The position numbers and the translations under genes were made by a program. DNA of 64,000 nucleotides from Oscillospiraceae bacterium (GTDB lineage: Bacteria; Bacillota; Clostridia; Oscillospirales; Ruminococcaceae), in contig CP107208.1 in NCBI GenBank assembly GCA_025758045.1, positions 1,612,001 to 1,676,000 on the forward strand, written 5' to 3'. This document shows, in pieces, positions 31,773-41,110 of the stretch. The notes under the pieces were generated by a model. It was not told the origin of the DNA, ran no database searches, and saw nothing but the letters and a program-made list of their open reading frames with translations. Every line of letters starts with the position of its first letter. Within the stretch, counting starts at the first letter, position 1.

Positions 31773-33103
31773 TTATCCTACTGTTATTTTTTCCATTGGT
31801 AGTTTTGAAACTTCCTTTTGTGCACTGGACAAGGCCGCAAAAATTAATGTAAGGCCACCGACTCGTCCAAAAAACATCAGCAGGATCAAAACACTCCGTG
31901 AGAGCAGATTCAGTTCCGGCGTAATTCCCAGTGACAGGCCGACTGTGCCAACAGCCGAGGCAGTTTCAAAAAGGCAGGTAAGCATGGGAAGTCCTTCGGA
32001 AACGCTGATGATAAGGCCACCGGTACAACATAGCGTGATATACATAAGCGAAATTGTCGCTGCATTTTTTACGACATCATCATCAATGCGACGTCCAAAG
32101 AGGTTTGCATTTTCTCTGCGCCGAAAGGTGGAAATTGCAGTAGTAAGCAAAACAGCAATGGTTGTTGTTTTCAAACCGCCTGCGGTAGACCCGGGACTAC
32201 CGCCGATCAGCATCAGCACAAGGGTGATAAATTGTCCCGCCTCACTCAAATCCGTTAAATCCACCGTATTAAAACCCGCCGTTCGTGGTGTCACGGCTTG
32301 AAAAAGAGAAGATAAAAGCCGTTCCTTTCGGGTGAGATCAGCAACTCAAAAAAATAAAAGTACATGGCCGGAACGATCAATAAAACCGCTGTGGTACAAA
32401 GAATCACCTTGCTCTGCATCCGATATTTGTGCAAATGCAATCGATTTGTCCGAATATCATCCCAAGTCAGAAAGCCAATGCCGCCAAACACAATCAAGAA
32501 CATAATCGTAAAGTTTATGACTGGATTCGCTGCATAGCTGGTCAGGGAGGAAAAGGGAGTGCGCACACCCAACAGATCAAAGCCTGCGTTGCAAAAAGCA
32601 GACACGGAATGAAACAGTGCCATCCAAAGGCCGATTTTCCCGAAATCACGGCAAAACACCGGTGCCATCACGGCTGCACACAGCAGTTCCGTCACCAGTG
32701 TCACCCTGACGATAAAGCCGGTCAGGCGAACGATTCCCCCTACCTTGGGCGCTGAAATCGCCTCCTGCATGGTACTGCGCTGCATCAAAGAAATCTTCCG
32801 CCCGGAAATCATGGCAAAGGATGCGGCTACGGTAATAACCCCCATGCCTCCAATCTGAATCAGCAGTAAAATGACAAACTGGCCGAAGGCCGACCAGTAG
32901 GTTGCCGTATCATGTAGAACGAGTCCGGTTACACAGACTGCTGAAGTAGAAGTAAACAATGCCTCCGAGAAAGGTGTCGCCAGTCCGCTGCGGCTGGAAA
33001 ACGGTAACATCAAAAGGAAAGTGCCGAAAAGGATCACCCCGGAAAAACCGAGGATGATAATTTGAAACGAAGTCAACTTCCTTTTTAACAACACTACTCC
33101 CAT
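31773..33103 (-). pseudogene. ktrB: KtrB/TrkH-type potassium transporter, interrupted by a frameshift
   Basis: The first part (32291-33103, 270 residues) has the opening membrane segments, the first pore loop STSAVCVTGL and the second near SAFCNAGFDL. The rest (31773-32294, 173 residues) continues in another frame with VTPRTAGFNTVDL and GGSPGSTAGG, the third pore region, and SAVGTVGLS, the fourth. The correct continuation LLSSLFQAVTPRT can be read by shifting frame between about 32295 and 32330. One base lost there (or two gained) splits the gene. Programmed shifting or a sequencing error are alternatives. AGGAGG precedes the start. Confidence 0.85.
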
Positions 33104-33219
33104 AACTGCAATCCTCCTTTATACCCCTTTATGTGCCCTTAATTATAAATCAAAGGAAGTAAAGAAGGTAAAAGAGAATGCGTATCTGTATTAAGGCCGT
33201 CTAAAGATGCAGGACTTAT

Positions 33220-33298
33220 GGCGACACCGCACAATTCCCGCCTGACGGCTTAAGCACCGCTCCGGCGGCTGCGGCACTTAGAATTATGCGGTATTGCC
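33220..33298. repeat. Terminal-inverted-repeat element, copy 2 (79 bp)
   Basis: The left end GGCGACACCGCACAATTC (33220-33237) and right end GAATTATGCGGTATTGCC (33281-33298) are inverted repeats. The inside shares GGCTTAAGCACCGCTCCGGC with copy 1 near murE. It abuts the stop codon of the CBS-protein gene and lies in the gap before ktrB inside the potassium cluster. Confidence 0.78.
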
Positions 33299-33709
33299 TT
33301 ATTCTTTTTTATCACGAGCTTGTGCCAGAAATTCAATCAGCCGTTTCCTTGTCAGAATCCCGCATAGAGTGTTCCGGCCATCAACGATGGGGACAAAATT
33401 CTGATTCAGCATTGAAGTTACAACCTGCTCGGAATCTGCATCTATTTGTAACGCAGGGCAAAAATCTCTGCGAACAATGCTGCCAAGTCGGTATCCCTCC
33501 TGTACTTTCAAGTCTGTTGTTTGGCAAGCAAGAAGGTGGCGGAGGAAATCTCCCTCCGTCACGCTTCCAATATACTGTTCCTGATCATTCAGTACCGGGA
33601 CAGCGGTATAGCCATGTACCATAAACCGTTCCAATCCCTGACGAATCGTATCCTTTTCATGAAGAAATACAGTGGAGATTTTGGGAATCATGATTTTGGC
33701 TATGTTCAT
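33299..33709 (-). CDS. CBS-domain pair protein of the kdp cluster
   Basis: This 136-residue protein consists of two CBS motifs (residues about 5-60 and 75-130) with the usual YTAVPVLND and FVPIVDGRNTLCGILT strands. CBS pairs bind adenine nucleotides, and some bind c-di-AMP. It starts 1 bp after kdpC stops, so it is translationally linked to the Kdp pump. Regulation of potassium uptake by an adenine nucleotide is the likely role, by inference. The repeat element at its 3' end touches the stop codon. Confidence 0.82.
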   Translation of the reverse strand: MNIAKIMIPKISTVFLHEKDTIRQGLERFMVHGYTAVPVLNDQEQYIGSVTEGDFLRHLLACQTTDLKVQEGYRLGSIVRRDFCPALQIDADSEQVVTSMLNQNFVPIVDGRNTLCGILTRKRLIEFLAQARDKKE

Positions 33710-33710
33710 T

Positions 33711-34319
33711 TCACCCTTCCAGAATACCGTCCAGCATCAGATTGACTTTCAGCACATTGACGGTCTCTTCACCAAAGATGCCAAGGAATCGTCCGTCGGT
33801 GCAGTTTTGGATGATCTCACGCACTTCATCTTCGGTCATATCATTTGCCTTTGCAATGCGTGCTACCTGATATTCCGCTGCTGCCGGGGAAATATGGGGA
33901 TCAAGCCCACTGCCGGAACAGGTGACAAGGTCCACCGGAACAGCTGTTTCATCCATATCCGGGTCGGCAGCGCGGAGCTTTTCCACCCGCTCTGCCACGA
34001 GCTGTGCATATTCCTCACTTGCCGGAGAGAGGTTGGAGGGGGCGGCATACATCAGCGCCTTTCCGTTTTCATCTGTATAGGTAGAAACATCGATATTCAT
34101 AATGCGCCCCCACATATGGGACTCATCCGTATATTGCTGCCCCAGCAACTCACAGCCGTATTTTTTCCCATCTACTTCAATGATACTTCCATTGGCATGA
34201 TCCGGGAAAATAAGCTGAGCAATTCCTGTGACAACACCCGTATAGATCACGCCGCACAGCAGCGTAAAGATCAAAAAGATCATACCTGCCTTTGGTAATA
34301 CACTTTTTATTGTTTTCAT
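33711..34319 (-). CDS. kdpC: KdpC, potassium-transporting ATPase C subunit
   Basis: The 202-residue protein has one N-terminal membrane helix (residues about 12-36), then an extracytoplasmic domain with the family motifs SGLDPHISP and AAEYQVARIA near residues 137-153. It stabilises the KdpFABC complex and aids ATP-dependent high-affinity potassium uptake. It lies 14 bp after kdpB. Complete. Confidence 0.93.
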   Translation of the reverse strand: MKTIKSVLPKAGMIFLIFTLLCGVIYTGVVTGIAQLIFPDHANGSIIEVDGKKYGCELLGQQYTDESHMWGRIMNIDVSTYTDENGKALMYAAPSNLSPASEEYAQLVAERVEKLRAADPDMDETAVPVDLVTCSGSGLDPHISPAAAEYQVARIAKANDMTEDEVREIIQNCTDGRFLGIFGEETVNVLKVNLMLDGILEG

Positions 34320-34333
34320 GATAGATCCCCTTC

Positions 34334-36403
34334 TTATACCAGGCCGGTGAACACCAGCAGAACATCAATCAGTTTCACAAAGATAAAGGGAGCCGCCAGA
34401 CCGCCCAGACCATAAACCAGCAGGTTCCGTGACAGCAGCTTTCCGGCAGCAACTTCACGATATTTCACACCTTTCAGCGCCAACGGAATGAGCGCAATAA
34501 TGATGAGTGCATTATAAATAATCGCAGAGAGGACAGCACTTTGCGGGGAATGCAGCCCCATAATATTCAGGGCAGACAGTCCCGGATAAAGTCCCATAAA
34601 CAGCGCCGGAATAATGGCAAAGTATTTTGCCACATCGTTGGCAATGGAGAAGGTCGTCAGGCTGCCTCGTGTCATCAAAAGCTGTTTGCCGATGCGCACA
34701 ATGTCGATCAGTTTTGTGGGGGAAGAGTCCAGATCCACCATGTTGCCTGCTTCTTTGGCCGCTTGTGTGCCGCTGTTCATGGCAACTGCAACATCTGCTT
34801 GTGCCAAAGCCGGAGCGTCGTTGGTGCCGTCGCCTGTCATGGCGACCAAATGACCCTTGGCCTGATAATCACGAATCATTGCCAGCTTTCCTTCCGGCGT
34901 TGCTTCCGCAAGGAAGTCATCCACACCGGCCTCGGCAGCAATGGCCGCAGCAGTAATCGGATTGTCGCCGGTGATCATAATGGTCTTGATGCCCATTTTC
35001 CGCAGATCTGCGAATTTCTCCTTCACACCCTGCTTGATAATATCCTTCAAATAGATAACGCCGAGAATCTTGTGGTTCTTAGCCACAACCAGAGGTGTGC
35101 CGCCCTTGGACGCAATAGACTTGACAACTCGATCACAGTCCGGAGAATATATTCCGCCTGCATGGGTCACATAACTCTGCATGGCATCTGCTGCGCCTTT
35201 TCGGATTTCGTTGCCGTCAAAGTCGACGCCGCTCATACGAGTCACGGCAGTAAATGGGACAAAGTGCATATTCTTGTCCTGAAGGCTTCTGCCACGAATT
35301 CCAAACTGCTCCTTTGCCAGCACAACAACGCTTCTGCCCTCGGGGGTTTCATCGGCCAGAGAAGAAAGCTGAGCGGCGTCCGCCAGTTCCCGAATGTCTA
35401 CACCATCTACCGGAATGAACTCCGATGCCTGTCGATTGCCCAGGGTGATGGTTCCGGTTTTGTCAAGCATCAGAATGTCTACATCACCGGCGGCTTCAAT
35501 GGCACGACCACTCATGGCCAGAACATTTGCCTGGTTCAGTCGGGACATACCGGCAATACCGATGGCGGAAAGCAAGGCACCGATGGTAGTAGGCGCAAGG
35601 CACACCAACAGCGCTACCAGCGTTGTTACAGAGGTGGGATTCTCAATTCCCGCCAGCTTTGCAGAAAAAATGGAATACGTGTAGAGAGAGACTGTCACCA
35701 AGATAAAGATAATGGACAAGGCTACCAGAAAAATCTGCAAGGCAATTTCGTTGGGCGTCTTTTTCCGGGCAGCACCTTCTACCATCGCAATCATCTTGTC
35801 CAGAAAGCTTTCTCCGGCTTCGTTGGTCACTCTGACAACGATCCAGTCCGACAGTACAGTGGTGCCGCCGGTTACAGCGCTGCGGTCGCCGCCTGCCTCA
35901 CGAATTACAGGAGCGGATTCGCCGGTGATGGCGCTTTCATCCACAGATGCCGCACCTTCTATGACTTCGCCGTCTGCCGGAATCTGCTCTCCTGCTTTGA
36001 CGATCACCAGTTCCCCTTTTTTCAGCAGGGCAGACGGAACCACCGTCACGCTGTCCTTCTGCGATACGGAGGGAATTTTATGTGCGTCCACATCCTTTCG
36101 GGATGCCCGGAGAGAATCTGCCTGTGCTTTACCACGACCTTCTGCAATGGCCTCGGCAAAGTTGGCAAACAGCACGGTAAACCAAAGGATAACGGCAATC
36201 GCCAGTGTATATCCGCTTGGAGCGTCTTTTAACCCGAACAGGGATGCCACCCAAAGGATACTGGTCAAGATCGCAGACACAAAAACCAGAAACATGACCG
36301 GGTTTTTTGCCTGTGTTTTCGGACTTAATTTTGCAAAAGAATCTTGAATTGCCCTGCCGAGCATTTTCCGGTCGGCAAAAGCACTTTTCTGTTTGGTACG
36401 CAT
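34334..36403 (-). CDS. kdpB: KdpB, P-type ATPase subunit
   Basis: In this 689-residue P-type ATPase the phosphorylation site is DKTGTIT near residue 315, the actuator motif TGES near residue 160 and the hinge GDGTNDAPALAQADV near residue 525. Membrane helices lie at about 40-90, 225-290 and 590-680. It hydrolyses ATP to drive potassium through KdpA. It lies between kdpA (15 bp gap) and kdpC on the minus strand. Confidence 0.96.
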   Translation of the reverse strand: MRTKQKSAFADRKMLGRAIQDSFAKLSPKTQAKNPVMFLVFVSAILTSILWVASLFGLKDAPSGYTLAIAVILWFTVLFANFAEAIAEGRGKAQADSLRASRKDVDAHKIPSVSQKDSVTVVPSALLKKGELVIVKAGEQIPADGEVIEGAASVDESAITGESAPVIREAGGDRSAVTGGTTVLSDWIVVRVTNEAGESFLDKMIAMVEGAARKKTPNEIALQIFLVALSIIFILVTVSLYTYSIFSAKLAGIENPTSVTTLVALLVCLAPTTIGALLSAIGIAGMSRLNQANVLAMSGRAIEAAGDVDILMLDKTGTITLGNRQASEFIPVDGVDIRELADAAQLSSLADETPEGRSVVVLAKEQFGIRGRSLQDKNMHFVPFTAVTRMSGVDFDGNEIRKGAADAMQSYVTHAGGIYSPDCDRVVKSIASKGGTPLVVAKNHKILGVIYLKDIIKQGVKEKFADLRKMGIKTIMITGDNPITAAAIAAEAGVDDFLAEATPEGKLAMIRDYQAKGHLVAMTGDGTNDAPALAQADVAVAMNSGTQAAKEAGNMVDLDSSPTKLIDIVRIGKQLLMTRGSLTTFSIANDVAKYFAIIPALFMGLYPGLSALNIMGLHSPQSAVLSAIIYNALIIIALIPLALKGVKYREVAAGKLLSRNLLVYGLGGLAAPFIFVKLIDVLLVFTGLV

Positions 36404-36418
36404 ATCTGTAAACCTCCT

Positions 36419-38233
36419 TTACGCAACGCTGCCAAAGAACTCAGCAAGCGGACCAAGGGCAAGCGCCGGGAAGAAGCTCAGCGCACCGATCAGCAATACC
36501 ACAACGATCAGCAGGAAAACAAACATTCCGTTTGTGGTAGACAAGGTGCCCGCAGTCGTGGCAATTTTCTTTTTCCCGGCCAGGCTGCCTGCGATGGCAA
36601 GTGTGCCGATGATGGGCAGGAACCGGGCAAAGAGCATCACCAGTCCCAGGCTTACATTCAGAAATACGGTATTCCCATTGAAACCGGCAAAGGCAGAGCC
36701 GTTATTGCCACCACAGGATGAGTAGGTATACAGCATTTCAGAGAAACCGTGGGCACCGCCGTTATGCAGGCTATCCATGACAGAGGGTACTACGGCGGCA
36801 AGGCCGCTGCCGACCAGAATTGCAATGGGTGTTGCAAGGCAAACCAGTACCGACCATTTCATCTCATAAGGCTCAATTTTCTTGCCAAGGAATTCCGGAG
36901 TGCGGCCTACCATCAGACCGGCAATGAACACCGTCAGAATAGCAAAAGCAAGCATACCGTAAAGGCCGCAGCCCACGCCGCCGAAAACGACCTCGCCGAG
37001 CTGCATCAGCAGCATAGTCACCATGCCGCCAAGAGGCGTGTAGCTGTCATGCATGGAGTTTACAGCGCCGTTGGAGGCTGCTGTGGTGAAAGCTGCCCAT
37101 GTAGAGGACCCTGCAATGCCGAAGCGAGTCTCCTTGCCCTCCATATTGCCGCCTGCCTGTTCGGCCATTGACATATTGACTGCGCCGTTTTGTGCAAGCT
37201 GGGGGGTGCCAACCTGTTCAGTGACGGCGATACAGCTCAAGGCAACAACCAGGCAGATAAACATTGCCATAAAGATCGCAACACCCTGCTTCTTGTTCTT
37301 TACCGCAGAACCGAATGTGAAACACAGTGCCGCCGGAATCAGCAGAATGGAAATCATTTCGATCAGATTGGTAAAGGCATTGGGATTTTCCAAAGGATGT
37401 GCGGAGTTGACGCCCATATAACCGCCGCCGTTGGTGCCGCTCTGTTTGATTGCGACCTGGCTGGCCGCAGGACCCATCGGTACGAACTGCTCGGTGACGA
37501 TCTGTGCATCCGAAACGATTTCGCCATCTACAGTGACGGTTTCGGTGTCTAAGTCAATTACCGCATCCTCAAGGATTTCGCCTTCTGCACTGACGGCAAT
37601 CGGTTCTACAAGGGATACTGTTTCTGCACTTTTCAGGTTCTGGATCACGCCGCCGCCTACCAGCAACAGAGAAATGACCAGATTCAGCGGGAGCAGGATG
37701 TGAACCACAATGCGGGTCAAGTCCACCCAAAAGCTTCCCAACCCGGAGGATTTCACCTTGATAAAGCCACGGATCAATGCAAATAGAACGGTGATACCTG
37801 TAGCTGCGGAAACAAAGTTCTGAACAGTCAGACCTAAAGCCTGAGTGAGATAACTCAATGTGGATTCACCGGAATATGCCTGCCAGTTTGTATTGGTAAT
37901 GAAACTTGCAGAAGTGTTAAATGCCAAATCCCATTTCACACCGGAAAGATGCTGCGGGTTTCCGGGAAGAACACCCTGCACAAGTTGAAGCAGGAACAGA
38001 AAAACAAGCCCGACACCGGAAAAGGTCAATACACTTACCGCATATTTTTTCCATGTCATCTGTTCTTCTCTGTCTACACGCATAACCTTGTAAATCAGGT
38101 TTTCGCACGGTGTCAGAACTTTGGACAAAAAAGTTTTCTCGCCGCTCATGACGTTTTTTATGTATGCGCCCAGCGGAATTGCCAAAACGACCAGAATGGC
38201 AAGGTATAAAACATACTGAATCATGGCGCTCAT
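36419..38233 (-). CDS. kdpA: KdpA, potassium-binding channel subunit
   Basis: The 604-residue membrane protein has the KdpA pore loops, including NTSASFITNTNWQAYSGES near residue 110 and GPAASQVAIKQSGTNGGGY near residue 265. It is longer than the roughly 560 residues usual for the family. The extra part is an acidic insert of about 40 residues (around 215-255) with repeated DAVIDL/DGEIVSDAQIV-like strands just before the second pore loop. Its start codon overlaps the kdpF stop as ATGA. It forms the potassium-selective pathway of the Kdp pump. Confidence 0.95.
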   Translation of the reverse strand: MSAMIQYVLYLAILVVLAIPLGAYIKNVMSGEKTFLSKVLTPCENLIYKVMRVDREEQMTWKKYAVSVLTFSGVGLVFLFLLQLVQGVLPGNPQHLSGVKWDLAFNTSASFITNTNWQAYSGESTLSYLTQALGLTVQNFVSAATGITVLFALIRGFIKVKSSGLGSFWVDLTRIVVHILLPLNLVISLLLVGGGVIQNLKSAETVSLVEPIAVSAEGEILEDAVIDLDTETVTVDGEIVSDAQIVTEQFVPMGPAASQVAIKQSGTNGGGYMGVNSAHPLENPNAFTNLIEMISILLIPAALCFTFGSAVKNKKQGVAIFMAMFICLVVALSCIAVTEQVGTPQLAQNGAVNMSMAEQAGGNMEGKETRFGIAGSSTWAAFTTAASNGAVNSMHDSYTPLGGMVTMLLMQLGEVVFGGVGCGLYGMLAFAILTVFIAGLMVGRTPEFLGKKIEPYEMKWSVLVCLATPIAILVGSGLAAVVPSVMDSLHNGGAHGFSEMLYTYSSCGGNNGSAFAGFNGNTVFLNVSLGLVMLFARFLPIIGTLAIAGSLAGKKKIATTAGTLSTTNGMFVFLLIVVVLLIGALSFFPALALGPLAEFFGSVA

Positions 38234-38322
38234 GCCTGATCATCTCCCTTCATTAAAATATAGACATACCACAGCAGCATTGCTGCCGCACATACACCTA
38301 TGAGTGCAATTAGCATTTGCAT
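38230..38322 (-). CDS. kdpF: KdpF-like small membrane subunit
   Basis: This is a 30-residue single-helix protein, MQMLIALIGVCAAAMLLWYV followed by a short charged tail. AGGAGG lies 8 bases before its ATG and its TGA overlaps the kdpA ATG, so the two are translationally coupled. Size, position and hydrophobicity fit KdpF, which stabilises the Kdp complex. Confidence 0.8.
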   Translation of the reverse strand: MQMLIALIGVCAAAMLLWYVYILMKGDDQA

Positions 38323-38420
38323 AAGAGCTATCCTCCTTTTTTGATGTCCCCAATATCATAAACCCTTTCCTCTAAAAATGGCATTAGTGATCTTTTGCGC
38401 GTTTAAAGATGAAATAAAGA

Positions 38421-38612
38421 TTACAACCAACCCAAAAGCCATGCCATAGGAAGGGCGACAACGATCGTACTGATACAGACACACACCAAAACCAGTAATG
38501 GCATTCCAACAAAGATGGAGATGAAGCCAAGTAGCGGATGATGCCAAATAAAGCGCTCCGCTTTTTCGTCAAATCTCTGTTCAAATCTTCTCGCCACATT
38601 TGTAATGCTCAT
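38421..38612 (-). CDS. Small two-helix membrane protein at the head of the kdp operon
   Basis: This 63-residue protein has a charged N-terminus (about 22 residues) and two hydrophobic segments (HHPLLGFISIFVGMPLLVLV and VCISTIVVALPMAWLL). GAGGTG lies eight bases before the ATG. It is the first reading frame after the kdp promoter and precedes kdpF by about 100 bp. I do not recognise a named family; an accessory subunit or small regulator of the pump is plausible. Confidence 0.55.
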   Translation of the reverse strand: MSITNVARRFEQRFDEKAERFIWHHPLLGFISIFVGMPLLVLVCVCISTIVVALPMAWLLGWL

Positions 38613-38644
38613 AATTGTTCACCTCATTTCTTTCTTGCAAGGCC

Positions 38645-38670
38645 ATAATACCACTTAAAGTATTAAGTGG
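38645..38670 (-). promoter_or_regulatory. kdp promoter with perfect palindrome in the spacer
   Basis: A -10 box TATTAT (38645-38650, minus strand) directly adjoins the perfect palindrome CCACTTAA-AGTA-TTAAGTGG (38651-38670), which fills the spacer and reaches the -35 position, where no consensus is seen. It is a candidate regulator-binding site of the potassium cluster. Confidence 0.55.
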
Positions 38671-38713
38671 GGAAAAGAATCCTGCAATCGAAACTAAGAC
38701 TGTATAAGTCTTT

Positions 38714-38749
38714 AAGAAAAAAGAGTCAGACCCGGAAGAGGACTGACTC
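38714..38749 (-). terminator. Terminator of the conjugation module
   Basis: The stem GAGTCAG/CTGACTC (38723-38729, 38743-38749) is followed on the minus strand by six T residues. It separates the conjugation genes from the kdp promoter. Confidence 0.82.
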
Positions 38750-38788
38750 ATTCATATGAACGATATTACAAACAGGACATGATTTCCA

Positions 38789-40459
38789 TCACATCGGATC
38801 AATGAAACCAGTCGGATTCACCCTGACCCCGCCCTGCATCACCTCAAAATGCAGGTGGTTGCCTGTGCTGTCGCCGGTGCTGCCTACATAACCTATAACC
38901 TGCCCTGCCGTTACCGCTTCCCCTGCGGTGACGGCAGTTTGCGTCATGTGGGCGTACCGCGTGGACAGGCCCGCGCCGTTATCCAGCAGCACCTGATTGC
39001 CGTAGCTGTCGTTCCAGCCGCTGACCAGCACCGCACCGCTGTGGGCGGCGAGGATAGGCGTACCCTCCGGTGCGGGAATGTCCGTGCCGCGATGCCCGGC
39101 ATTGCCGAAGGCGTCCGTTTCCCCGAAGTGGCAGGATATATAGGTGTGACCCGGCAGCGGCCAGCACAATTCACCGTCCGCAACAGCAATCCCGCCGCAC
39201 AGGGCAAGCAGACTGGGGCGCATTTCCTCGGAAAGCAGCTGGTGCAAAATCTCCCGCTGGTCTTGCGTAAAGCGGTACAAATCCGCCAGCGCGTCCACCG
39301 ATTTGCTGCTGACCGTGATGTGCAGAATGTACTCCGTGACCGGTTCCGGGTCAGGTTCGTCCTCGGTCGGTTCCGGCGTGGCGGTTATTTCCTCCACCTC
39401 GGCGCTTATTTCGTGCATCGCCCAAAAGGTGTCCTGAATCAACTGCTTCTTGCTTTCGTCTATGACGACCACATCGCCGTCGTTGTTCAGGTTGTACTGT
39501 ACAGCAAAGACGGCCAGCACTTCGGGCCAGTAGCTTGCCCATGTGTGGCCGTCCTCGTAGTCGTAGGTGATGGTGGTTTCGCTGCACTCCGGGTGGGCGG
39601 ATACGATGTCATTGATGACCGCGCCGAAGTCGGCGTTGGTGTCGGCTACGATTTCGGCAATAGGGATGCTGTTGGGATCGCCGGATTCATTCGCAAACAG
39701 GATGCCCATCGGTGAGCCGATCACCGCCGCAGCCGCGCCTATGACCATCGCCAGCAACAGCACCACGCCGCCTGCGCCAAGTAACGCCAGCAGCGATTGC
39801 GCGGCGCGCCGCACAGTTTGGGAGAGCAGGGCTTTGATTTTGGCTGCGATATAATGAACGCCACGGCTGATTGCTTCAACCGTGGCTTGTTTATTGCTGA
39901 TTGTGGGCAGCTTGGGTGCGTGGGTAACGATGGGAGCGGTATTGCCCGCCGCTGTGGCAGCCGTCTGCTTTTGCAGATAGCGGCGCACAGCCTCGCGGCT
40001 CAGGTGCTGCCGCTTTAAGCGCTGCTGCATTTGGGCTCGGTAGGGCGGCGGTGCTGGTGTGTCCGATGGCGACACAGGGGCTTGCGGCGCTGGTGTTTTG
40101 GCTGAGATGGCCTTTTGCCGGAAACGCTGCTTTTTGAACATTTCCCTGCGCTCGGTCTGCGTGGGAACAGTGACTTTTTCTTTTTCAGTCGGCTTTGATG
40201 CAGATTGGGTGCTGCACCGCAAGGTGAGATTCTTCCGTTTCTCCTGCATTGCACGAAACTTGCGGTAGCTCATGCGGGCGGTGCTTTTGGCGGTGTTGCC
40301 TGTACGGGCAGCCACATCGGAAATGCCCTGCTGCACCTCGGTTTGTGCGTATTCTTCGGGTGATTCCTGCCGCTGCTCGGCGGGGCGTTCGCTCTGCGCC
40401 TTGGACCGCATAAGTGTTTTGCGCACAAGCTGCTTGCGCTTTGCTTTAATTCCGGGCAT
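38789..40459 (-). CDS. Conjugative-element protein with C-terminal M23 peptidase (CD1108 type)
   Basis: This is a 556-residue protein. Residues 1-210 are basic and low-complexity, then one membrane segment follows (about 215-250, LLALLGAGGVVLLLAMVIGA). An extracytoplasmic region with helical repeats comes next, and a C-terminal M23 lysostaphin-like domain (about 440-555) carries the zinc ligands in GHRGTDI and HLHFEV. Such proteins open the peptidoglycan for the conjugative channel of Tn1549-like elements. The ATG at 40459 is taken rather than a TTG at 40465. It overlaps the preceding small gene by 14 bp. It is the last surviving gene of the truncated transfer operon. Confidence 0.87.
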   Translation of the reverse strand: MPGIKAKRKQLVRKTLMRSKAQSERPAEQRQESPEEYAQTEVQQGISDVAARTGNTAKSTARMSYRKFRAMQEKRKNLTLRCSTQSASKPTEKEKVTVPTQTERREMFKKQRFRQKAISAKTPAPQAPVSPSDTPAPPPYRAQMQQRLKRQHLSREAVRRYLQKQTAATAAGNTAPIVTHAPKLPTISNKQATVEAISRGVHYIAAKIKALLSQTVRRAAQSLLALLGAGGVVLLLAMVIGAAAAVIGSPMGILFANESGDPNSIPIAEIVADTNADFGAVINDIVSAHPECSETTITYDYEDGHTWASYWPEVLAVFAVQYNLNNDGDVVVIDESKKQLIQDTFWAMHEISAEVEEITATPEPTEDEPDPEPVTEYILHITVSSKSVDALADLYRFTQDQREILHQLLSEEMRPSLLALCGGIAVADGELCWPLPGHTYISCHFGETDAFGNAGHRGTDIPAPEGTPILAAHSGAVLVSGWNDSYGNQVLLDNGAGLSTRYAHMTQTAVTAGEAVTAGQVIGYVGSTGDSTGNHLHFEVMQGGVRVNPTGFIDPM

Positions 40460-40583
40460 CGTCAATTACCACATCGTCCAACTGGCGCGTATATTCCGGG
40501 GAGTTATCCATCACCTTGCAGCGGTTAAGGTGGGTTAAGTATGCCCTACGATGGGGAGGGGTCATAAATTTGGGGTCGGTCAT
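40446..40583 (-). CDS. Small conjugation-module protein
   Basis: This is a 45-residue protein (MTDPKFMTPPHRRAYLTHL ... DDVVIDDARN). AGGAGG lies seven bases before the ATG and the gene overlaps the next one by 14 bp, so it is clearly part of the translated operon. There is no membrane segment and no known family that I recognise. It is too short to be found by length-based gene calling. Confidence 0.6.
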   Translation of the reverse strand: MTDPKFMTPPHRRAYLTHLNRCKVMDNSPEYTRQLDDVVIDDARN

Positions 40584-40673
40584 GGTGGTATCCTCCTATT
40601 TTATATAAAAGTTGTGCTTCTTGATTTCTACGGCGAGCGGCACCCCGCTTTTTGTTTGTGCAGAATCATGGTG

Positions 40674-41108
40674 TTAGCGCTCCCCGTGGTCGATGGGCTT
40701 GACTTTCAGTTTGTTGCCGTCACGCTGGAATTGTTCGTACTGTTCGGGGGTGCATTTCATCGGCAGCAGACCGTGCAGCGTGGGAAGAAAGACGATTGGG
40801 TGATGATACATTTTTTCATAGTGTCCAAACTGCTTATCGGTTAAGCTGACAAAATCCCCCCTGCGACTACCACAAACGAAAAAAGAGCCTGCAAGAAAGT
40901 CTGTATGTCCATAAAGACGGTTAGGTGGTAACTTGTCAATCTTTCCAGAATCATTGCAGACAATGCAGACGCTATCTCTCCACGGGCAACAACATTCAAT
41001 ATTGCCGCCGACAAGTTTCTGTGATGCGCTTAACGTGTTAGGGATTATTCGCTCTTCCGGGTATTTACCGGGCTGCACATACAGCACACGGATTTCTTTC
41101 TCGCTCAT
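40674..41108 (-). CDS. DUF3846 protein of a conjugative element
   Basis: The 144-residue protein matches the DUF3846 pattern: an opening IRVLYVQPGKYPEE, then LSASQKLVGGNIE, CIVCNDSGKIDKLPPNR and AGSFFVCG. These proteins are typical passengers of conjugative elements and phages; the function is unknown. It starts 2 bp after the VirB4-like gene. Confidence 0.82.
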   Translation of the reverse strand: MSEKEIRVLYVQPGKYPEERIIPNTLSASQKLVGGNIECCCPWRDSVCIVCNDSGKIDKLPPNRLYGHTDFLAGSFFVCGSRRGDFVSLTDKQFGHYEKMYHHPIVFLPTLHGLLPMKCTPEQYEQFQRDGNKLKVKPIDHGER

Positions 41109-41110
41109 AA

